NCBI GenBank assembly: GCA_963170055.1
Contig: CAUJGJ010000040.1
Location: 1,180,301-1,244,300, forward strand
Direction of reading: 5' to 3'
DNA length: 64,000 bases
From: Halisarca cf. caerulea
Taxonomy: Eukaryota > Porifera > Demospongiae > Chondrillida > Halisarcidae
This document shows, in pieces, positions 59,378 through 64,000 of the stretch (position 1 is the stretch's first letter; every line of letters starts with the position of its first letter). The position numbers were made by a program, and so were the translations under genes. The notes under the pieces are model-generated. The model did not search any database, was not told where the DNA came from, and saw nothing but the letters and a program-made list of their open reading frames with translations.

Positions 59378-59751
59378 GTTAGTGTTTACACTCGGTACAT
59401 TCTTCTGCAGGTTTTCTCTTTCATTTTGGAATTATGGTACCCATTCTCATGTGGGTAATGCACTTGATCTACATAACTGTGTTATTAGCTTTTCCAATAT
59501 TTGGGGAACGGAAGCTGAAGAAGTGGTCCAGGATAATTCATGCCCTGATAGTAACATCGGCTCTTCTACTCAGTTTGATAGGGCCAATATCTGTAGTAAG
59601 CACTACTGGATATGTGACCATCACATTTCCACCCGTCATTTGTTACCCTGGTAGTATGAATGCTGTGTTCTACTCAATGATATTTCCAAGCTCCATTCTC
59701 TTCTGTACTGGAGTGATTCTGATGATACTCATTATTCGACAAATACACAAG
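40868..59751 (+). CDS. Frizzled-like 7TM receptor 3, six exons, last exon not found
   Basis: Exons: 40868-41074, 41150-41590, 41835-42058, 50430-50485, 50696-50806, 59411-59751. Borders are GT-AG and phases match receptor 1 exactly; exon 1 is 69 codons in both. Content parallels receptor 1: anchor (VVTVAIVVSIGLFSIPTVIF), Cys-rich domain with LYCQFLFPPC, the CSLCLPSC hinge, FTFPTILVFY, then helices to IRQIHK before GTGAGG. The counterpart of receptor 1 exon 7 was not seen up to 64000. It may lie beyond the window or be lost. Introns 3 (about 8.4 kb) and 5 (about 8.6 kb) are filled with transposons, while the others are short. All six exons are open, so purifying selection is likely until recently. 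Confidence 0.8.
42798..43664. mobile_element. CGCAGGT element, 867 bp, CA duplication (copy G)
   Basis: The left end CGCAGGTGTGACATGTGCAC includes the palindrome CATGTGCACATG, then AAAATGGC. The right end is the complement of CGCAGGTATAACATGTGCA with AGAGGGGCGTTGTGTGG. Flanks CA/CA. It is the same family as copy A (51790-54592), reversed. It preserves the empty site for copy B (ACCCGGTCATGTAAACC at 43029). Confidence 0.87.
44283..44726. mobile_element. piggyBac-like MITE, 444 bp
   Basis: TTAA flanks (44279-44282 and 44727-44730). Ends CCCTTCAACCACT and the complement of CCTTTTAACCACT. The CCACTTTAGTGG palindrome lies just inside the left end. Confidence 0.75.
44997..45693. mobile_element. 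CGCATGTGG-end element, 697 bp, TT duplication (copy Q)
   Basis: The left end CGCATGTGGCACATGTCC and the complement of CGCATGTGGGACATGTCC at the right are flanked by TT/TT. The same end type marks 13020-14137. A lone right-type end occurs at 44792-44809. Confidence 0.75.
45806..46129. repeat. 162-bp tandem duplication including the left end of copy H
   Basis: 45806-45967 and 45968-46129 are near-identical and both contain the flank plus about 100 bases of the element end (CAGGTAAGTTATGGC). Only the second continues into a full element. Confidence 0.85.
46031..46898. mobile_element. CGCAGGT-family element, 868 bp, TA duplication (copy H)
   Basis: Left end TGCAGGTAAGTTATGGCAG and right end complement of TGCAGGTATGTTATGACAC; flanks TA/TA. 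It is the same family as 60483-61365. The right end carries AAAATGGC preceded by a degenerate palindrome. Confidence 0.8.
47991..48781. mobile_element. piggyBac-like MITE, 791 bp
   Basis: TTAA at 47987-47990 and 48782-48785. Ends CCTTTTAACG and AAGGG. GCCACAAAAGTGGC and GCCACTAAAGTGGC occur near the two ends. Non-coding. The interior contains CAATATGGCG and TTTGTATAACTTTG words shared with 20096-20200. Confidence 0.72.
49016..49240 (+). repeat. Microsatellites TCTA and TA, next to a short open segment
   Basis: (TCTA)n at 49117-49148 is followed by a (TA)n-rich tract to 49234. The preceding 75 bases read MAKSDPQPPAKKFKF and KTSFSPQWKRHGF, which resembles the start of zinc-finger/hAT-type host proteins. 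No splice donor or downstream exon was identified, so it is not called a gene. Confidence 0.6.
49294..50167. mobile_element. CGCAGGT element, 874 bp, TG duplication (copy E)
   Basis: Left end CGCAGGTATGTTATGTCCG with palindrome TTATGTCC/GGACATAA and AAAATGGC. Right end is the complement of CGCAGGTAGGTTATGTCCG. Flanks TG/TG. A central inverted repeat AAATCGAATCTTGC (49601) pairs with GCAAGATTCGATTT (49724), with TTATGTCC and GGACATAA between. Confidence 0.87.
51286..51789 (-). pseudogene. LINE C-terminal endonuclease-like domain
   Basis: Reads RHHAINDIIIDRF, then KRPDGITMTPWSQGTFLVW and SLGQRLQRATMD, WISVAIQRGNVLSILGS. Other copies have VWDA or VWDAT where this reads VWVV, so a conserved Asp is lost. 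PD followed by Asp after a CCHC knuckle is the signature of restriction-like endonuclease LINEs. The first half of the knuckle region is missing at the junction. Confidence 0.7.
52506..53661. mobile_element. CGCAGGT element, 1,156 bp, TT duplication (copy C)
   Basis: Left end CGCAGGTATGTTATGTCCG with TTATGTCC/GGACATAA. Right end is the complement of CGCAGGTATGTTATGTCCG. Flanks TT. The empty site ATGCCTTGTTTTCT survives near 14319. AATCCGAATCAGGGTCT (52812) pairs with AGACCCTGATTCGGATT (52930). Confidence 0.88.
53118..53219. mobile_element. 102-bp perfect palindrome with 9-bp target duplication
   Basis: Two 51-base arms are exact reverse complements with no spacer; the centre is CTGACGTCAG at 53164-53173. 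On both sides lies the direct repeat CTCGTAGTC (53109-53117 and 53220-53228). A 9-bp duplication is typical of Mutator-like elements. It is therefore best read as a minimal snap-back MITE inserted in copy C. Confidence 0.88.
54766..56324 (-). pseudogene. LINE reverse transcriptase, catalytically damaged
   Basis: RT blocks appear in order: LFFGANLIALKKKCGGIRPI, LLKVDFSNAFNSIRRDKM (first Asp), EGVQQGNPIGPLLF (usually QQGDPLGP), and FYLDASTIGG, where the YxDD box has lost its second Asp. Downstream SRDLKTLEEEG and later segments (55132-55440, 54766-54999) match the thumb and linker, in changing frames. Loss of the catalytic Asp makes the enzyme inactive. Confidence 0.8.
56456..57078 (-). pseudogene. 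LINE N-terminal Cys-rich region
   Basis: Begins MAVNPCVITRSRCCPC at the ATG bordering the (ATT)n array, then CLCVKNGRKCVHCW, a likely zinc-binding cluster. A Ser/Thr/Pro-rich linker and RRLKWIPRGSWSTAAKKL follow. The frame breaks near 56500, and a second frame carries RRPRRSGRRWNL into the RT part. No apurinic endonuclease domain is seen before the RT. Confidence 0.65.
57079..57104. repeat. (ATT)n microsatellite at a LINE junction
   Basis: About eight ATT units join the 5' end of the large LINE (minus strand) to the 3' tail of the fragment at 57105-57669. Confidence 0.9.
57105..57669 (-). mobile_element. 5'-truncated LINE fragment 2
   Basis: Minus strand. Starts at PDGLSLTPWSRGKFLVWDAT beside an (ATT)n array at 57670-57691, carries HTFLKELGQRLRDVSG and LVQRISVAFQRGNAVAVMGS in a shifted frame, and has a 3' tail to 57105. 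Decayed. Confidence 0.8.
57692..58081 (+). mobile_element. 5'-truncated LINE fragment 3, plus strand
   Basis: Reads LVQRIAVAIQHGNAASVLGS at 57719-57780, then a 3' untranslated part with a duplicated GTTTTGAGCCTGT word. It is bordered by (ATT)n at 57670-57691 and at 58082-58117. CTCATCACTTTTTCCTGTAT at 58022 matches the tail of the large LINE near 51055 (complement). Confidence 0.72.
58118..58476 (-). mobile_element. 5'-truncated LINE fragment 4
   Basis: Minus strand reading of 58476-58290 gives FETCGTIGPESLPFLKELGR and LIQRLSVAIQVGNSI. Its 5' break abuts (ATT)n at 58477-58496. Confidence 0.75.
58497..59335 (-). mobile_element. 5'-truncated LINE fragment 5 with CCHC knuckle and endonuclease-like domain
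   Basis: From 59335 leftwards: a knuckle CSVCGEEADEYGHHSLSC (C-x2-C-x8-H-x4-C), then RTARHQMLNNIILRSLGTA, then KRPDGVTMIPWSEGRFLVWD, FLRDLGRRLRS and LLQRLSVAVQVGN. One in-frame TAG interrupts before DGKRPDG (near 59142). Here the conserved Asp in VWDAS is kept. The 5' break touches (ATT)n at 59336-59378. The 3' tail includes (ATT)n near 58677. Confidence 0.82.
59336..59378. repeat. (ATT)n microsatellite, about 14 units
   Basis: Lies between LINE fragment 5 and receptor 3 exon 6. Only about 32 bases separate it from the exon border, so the insertion chain grew almost to the splice acceptor. Confidence 0.9.
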
Positions 59752-59979
59752 GTGAGGTCACACAAGGGTACATCATGTGCATTTTGCACATAAAGCAAAT
59801 TCACGACTGCCAACATTGACTGTAAATACCCCCTAATTATTATCTCTTTACTGTTTTGCTGTGTGAGCAAACAAAGGTACTGTATATACAATGCTTTACA
59901 ATGTACTTTTACATCTCTGTACTCATTCACATTAATTATTATCTAGTATATAAATTGGGGCAGCTTCAAAAGTATTTAA

Positions 59980-60461
59980 CCTTTTAATGCCTGCATTACG
60001 ATTTTTCGCATACCCGTTGTTGCCTAAAGACCACTTAATTGGCTCTACCCTCACTACCTGACTTTCACTATTCTTTACCTTCCACATTTGTAACAAAAAA
60101 GTTTTTAATCATCTTGGAAGCTTTCTTAAACTTGTAAAGCAAAATTTGTTAACACAAAGATAAAATTGTGCACCTTCAAATCTTCCGTATCGAGGAGCGA
60201 CCATATTATTTTGTAGTTTTCTCCGCATAATTTCGTATAATCATCATATACGTCCATTTCTTGGCATACATTTGCATTTTCACTTATACTTTAGAGTCTT
60301 TTATTCTACTACCTAGATGTAGTATAACATTGAAACTGCTCATGGGAAATACACTATGTATGAGCTACATAACGATATATATTTCGAGCCGATGCGAAGA
60401 TATTTGATTATTACCAACAGCTAGCTGCAAGCCAGAAAAGTGGTCTTCAGGCAATAAAGGG
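59980..60461. mobile_element. piggyBac-like MITE, 482 bp
   Basis: Left TTAA at 59976-59979, right site TTCA (one change). Ends CCTTTTAATGCC and AATAAAGGG. The left 60 bases match the left end at 62835 (GCATTACNATTTTT, CCACTT/CCATTT), so it is probably a deletion derivative of that piggyBac. Confidence 0.7.
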
Positions 60462-60482
60462 TTCAAAATACATTGTACCAAA

Positions 60483-61365
60483 CGCAGGTAGGTTATGGCA
60501 GATTCGTGGTTGCAAAGGGCATTTTGTGGTTTCAACAGGTATGCAATTAAATCATCACGCCTAATACAAATTATCACGTTCTTACCGTGTGACCATCTCG
60601 CTAATATTCAAGATTTGAATGGTTGCACCATCAATAGAATGGAGTCTGGCCAACCAAGTTAGCAAATGGATGGTAGTAAACTCTAAACTTGCAAATTTGC
60701 GAACGATCGAGCTTTGAAAGTTCAGACTTGCCTTCGAAGTTATGACCGTATGTACTGCGTATAAATTAGCCTCTTTACACTCGAGAACACGTGATGAATA
60801 TGTGACCAAGGCTAGAGAAGAACTCTTGTCCATAAGAAAGTTATGTCCAAAAACGCGGTCGAGCAAACTTTGGTCTGTTTGTTTGAAACTACGTCAGATT
60901 ATCCCTTAAAGACCGAACTTCAAATGCTGGTTATGGGAAGACTGTAGATCTTTCCGTTTAGTTTATGTCAAGCTGTTCGCTGTTACTACCGTACTTTTAA
61001 AGCAGAAATCCTTGGACATAACAGCGGAGGGATGGACTATTGCTCTCCCATAACCAGGAAAGTAAGATAAGGACATGTTGTGTCTTGTGAATTGACTTGA
61101 GTGCTCAAACTCGGAGATTTTCTCGACTGCGTTTTTGAATCTTTACTATTTTCATATGGTGACGGAAAATCGGTCAAACAGAAATTTCAAAACATTATTG
61201 GTTGCTTTATGTACATATGCATAACATATAAAGGTTATACTCTCTGTTTGTGCTGGGTTTTGAGGCTTGGCATCTACAAAAAGTTAAAACAAGGCCTTGA
61301 ATTCAAGACATTCAAAAGCGGCCGCCATTTTGTTTTATGGCAAAACTGGACATAACTTACCTGCG
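60483..61365. mobile_element. CGCAGGT element, 883 bp, AA duplication (copy I)
   Basis: Left end CGCAGGTAGGTTATGGCAG with AAAGGGCATTTTGTGG. Right end is the complement of CGCAGGTAAGTTATGTCCAG with a hybrid palindrome and AAAATGGC. Flanks AA/AA. Same family as copy H. Confidence 0.85.
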
Positions 61366-62830
61366 AATAGCAGCACTGTGATAAGATTTCTACTTGAGGT
61401 GTAAATTTATGGTAATGTACAAGTCAGCAAATAGTTTTTGTATGGTTTATATATCAGTAATGTGTAACTAATGTGAAATTTCTGTGTGTGCTAACATGCA
61501 AAAGCCACCTTAGTAACCAAGAAGAGCAAAAAGGGAAACGGCCGTAAAAACACCATACAAGAACAACACTTTCTTTACAATACTAGTACTTGTCCTAGAA
61601 TTTGAAGCCTTTATCGAGAAAAAGTGCTGAATTATACGCATGTGGAACATGTCTGTTTACATTTATATGGATTCAGTGGTTGCAAAATTTATCTTCGCTT
61701 TTTGGCTTTAATTCTTTCTACAAATATGCGCTATCATCTAACAACTAGATAGCTATATTTGAACTTGAAAAACAGTTGTTAGTTTTAACAAAATTATATG
61801 CATTTATTTCTGCGGATGATAGCAAGCTCATCCGTGGAATAATTGAATGAGTCCGTGGTATTTAGCTAGATTGTCAGCGGATGTCAGTGCAGTAATCTGC
61901 AGTTAACAATATTTGAGGTTTTCGGGGAAATGCAGAATACTGGGAGTTTCATATGACTTGTACTGTATGTTTGGTTAACACATCTTGTACCATACGCCTT
62001 ATGCGTCATTCTTCCAGACATCACCAAAGTACCATACACTGTACCCTACTCGCAATGTAAATTTTGATTGACTTTTCCTCTGTTACTTTCTATAGTAACC
62101 CAGCTAAACATAATATCAGTGGAAAGGCTCAAGATAGGGCTATCAAATGATTTATAGAACGTGGTGCTGTTAATGTAAATTATCAAGGAAATCGATCTCA
62201 AAATAACACGAACAAACTGTCAGAAGAACATTGAGCAATGATCACAATAACTTAAAAAATGCATCATGTACAAAGGCAAAAGATACAAAATAGGCACACC
62301 AAATCCAATATAGATGTACCGAAAGAATGAAGGACTAGAAAAAGACCACGTGACTGATTCAAGGAGAAAAGCTTCTGTTTTCCACCAAGCCGAATTGTTG
62401 ACCTTCTGAAAGCGTTCCCTCAAAGGCAACTAGTTCTCAACACAAAGCTTTTTTTCAAGAATGTCGTAGTAGAGTTGTTTTGCTGCATCTTGTGAACCGT
62501 CAGGCAGCTCTACTGGGTAGGACAAGTCCTTGCAAACTTGTCTGAATTGAGGATTTTCAAGCACATGGAAGCAACCCATAACCATAACTTTATGGCTTCT
62601 GCGTTCTGTGAAAATGCCGTACACCTTTTCTGTGACTTGATATGTACACTCTTTGGTTTTCGAAGTATAACTGGAACAGCACTTGGCTACATCCAAAGCT
62701 ATTCAATAAAGAGTTACAATGAAAAATTGAACTCCCTCAATAATAGACATGAGGCATGTGAAGGTGTCAATTCTTGTTGTATTTAGACAAGGTGCTCATA
62801 CCACTTCCTCTTTCTTATGGTACAGATGTG
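61366..62830. repeat. Mixed repeats
   Basis: An unpaired end CGCATGTGGAACATGTC lies at 61637. The segment 61975-62165 matches 31370-31560. The segment 62430-62790 matches about 31625-31960 (GGCTTCTGC, TTGGNTTTCNAAGT). Together this is a diverged copy of the repeat in receptor 1 intron 2. No gene is called. Confidence 0.5.
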
Positions 62831-63353
62831 TTAACCTTTTGCCGTCCGCATTACAATTTTTTGCTAGCCCTTTACTGTCCATAAGGCCATTTTTGGCGCG
62901 CATATTCTGTGATCGAGAAGCTTGACATTCGTCTATTGTTCTAGTTCGAATCTTTTTCTTAGTAATAGTAAGCTTGCTAGCCGTCATTGCTAAGGACTTT
63001 TAACAAGTTTAGAAATCTCATCGCCCCTGCAGCTTGGAGTTTACCCGCCGTATTCAGGCAAGGTCGTTTTCAGTCCGTGATCTATATTCCCTGAACGTTT
63101 GCAACTTCGAAGGTAGGCATTATTCCTTAGTATGTATACGAGTATGTGTTTCTTTTATCGAACAACTCTCAGAAGTCTAAGTGGGGAATTTACAAACGCA
63201 CACGTTCTGTAATTTTATGTCATTTTAACTGACATAATATTGCGTACATACGATAAGACTGTAGAAATTTTTATCTTGTATGATCGCGTACATACATGCA
63301 TCTCTTCACAAATCAATACACAATTGCAACATGGCACTACCAGGAAAAAACAG

Positions 63354-64000
63354 ATGGATCCCAATGAAGTCTTGAAAAAAGTCATGGATCTGAATGACAG
63401 CCTTTGGATAAACTCCGATACAGATGATGAAGATGATGGTGAGTGTGGCCTCCAAGACAATTTGGATCCACTTGATAGGATTCAAGAAGCTGACTTGAAT
63501 GAACCTGCAATGGATGGAATTGGTCAGTCACTCTTGGATACCCCACCTGCCCTCTCACTCCCTCTCACTCTGCCACAGACCCTCTTGCCATCTCCACTAT
63601 CACAGATACCCCTGCTGTCCCCACTCTCCTGGACACCCCTGCTGTCCCCACTCTCCCGGACACCCCTGCTGTCCCCACTCTCTCTGACACACTGGCTGTC
63701 CCCACTCTCTCTGACACCCCTGCTGTCCCCACTCTCCCGGGCACCCCGGCTGTCCCCACTCTCCCGAACACCCCTGCCATTCCCATTCTTTTGGAAATTC
63801 CTACTGTTTCCACTCTCTCTGACACACCTCCTGTTCCCAGTCCCTTGGACACTCCTGTTACTCCCACCCTTCCACACTCTCACTGTAGTGGAAACACATC
63901 CCAAGTAACAGCACCATGGGAGCATGCTAGTCAGCCATTCTCACACCATGTCGGTCCCATCAACCCACCTGAGCCAGATGACTATCCTGCCTTCTTTGAG
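63354..64000 (+). pseudogene. piggyBac transposase N-terminus, partial, with frame change
   Basis: ATG at 63354 starts MDPNEVLKKVMDLND, an acidic region (DTDDEDDGE), then a repeat region. Within it the useful frame changes by one base near 63580. From there the frame reads DTPAVPTL repeats. At the end comes QPFSHHVGPINPPEPDDYPA, which aligns with FTEPVGPTNLLHSNASP of the piggyBac at 8618-10527. The frame ending at 63908 (PLSPLS repeats) is the shifted one. Break or sequencing error is undecided. Confidence 0.65.
63590..63800 (+). repeat. 27-bp minisatellite inside the piggyBac gene
   Basis: About eight copies of a 27-base unit containing CCCCTGCTGTCCCCACTCTC. In the frame joined to the core it encodes DTPAVPTL plus one residue per unit. 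Length changes here could shift the frame, except that the unit is a multiple of three. Confidence 0.85.

Larger units (their letters stand above)
62835..64000 (+). mobile_element. Second piggyBac element, 5' part, runs off the window
   Basis: TTAA at 62831-62834 is followed by CCTTTTGCCGTCCGCATTAC, related to the MITE end at 59980. A transposase-like frame begins at 63354. The right end is outside the window. Confidence 0.7.

Noticed and set aside
63240..63908. Long frame with PLSPLS repeats as the real gene product
   Set aside because: The repeats in this frame do not lead to the piggyBac core; the neighbouring frame (DTPAVPTL) does. Only its first part, from 63354, is kept.

Overview
The window looks like animal nuclear DNA: AT-rich, with spliced genes using GT-AG introns, AATAAA signals, and very many transposable elements. 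A demosponge-like genome is my best guess. The guess rests on a tandem group of divergent Frizzled-like receptors, an orphan seven-helix receptor, an NHL-repeat fragment and sponge-like transposon families. This is inference; no marker gene settles the species. I saw no rRNA, tRNA, CRISPR or prokaryotic-type operon.

Layout. 1-2.7 kb: low-complexity DNA and one small MITE. 2.85-6.98 kb: a complete Kolobok-type transposon (TTAA duplication, intact 714-aa transposase, a small spliced gene on the opposite strand) sitting inside the last exon of an unknown minus-strand gene, whose other exons lie at 7.0-8.2 kb. 8.3-10.9 kb: a complete but disabled piggyBac. 11.0-12.35 kb: the 3' exons of an unknown plus-strand gene. 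12.6-22.8 kb: almost only repeats, including a decayed second Kolobok-like transposase, a hAT MITE and a Kolobok remnant. 23.2-25.9 kb: a Harbinger element with a decayed transposase and accessory gene. 26.4-27.3 kb: an intact single-exon 7TM receptor. 28.7-59.75 kb: the Frizzled-like cluster, made of receptor 1 (seven exons, complete, about 600 aa), receptor 2 (pseudogene, broken by a mariner-like MITE and a local inversion) and receptor 3 (six exons seen, last exon not found). Receptor 3 introns of about 8.4 and 8.6 kb are packed with transposons. 59.98-64 kb: more repeats and the 5' half of a second piggyBac.

The main novelty candidate is a group of roughly 0.7-1.2 kb non-coding elements (2.8 kb when nested). 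I can delimit eleven of them. Their ends begin CGCAGGT (or CGCATGTGG), and each is flanked by an identical dinucleotide that differs from copy to copy (TA, TG, CA, AA, GA, TT). Most have one end with a short palindrome followed by AAAATGG, and an opposite end with a different box. The palindrome changes sequence between subfamilies but stays palindromic. Several also carry long inverted repeats around their centre. Two insertions are confirmed by empty sites in related copies within this window. No transposase for them is identifiable here.

Around 51.0-57.1 kb these elements build a five-level nest: retrotransposon, then element A, then B, then C, then a 102-bp perfect palindrome with its own 9-bp target duplication. 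The host retrotransposon belongs to a family with a zinc knuckle and a PD...D endonuclease-like C-terminus. Its copies are chained at ATT microsatellites, which suggests insertion into ATT arrays.
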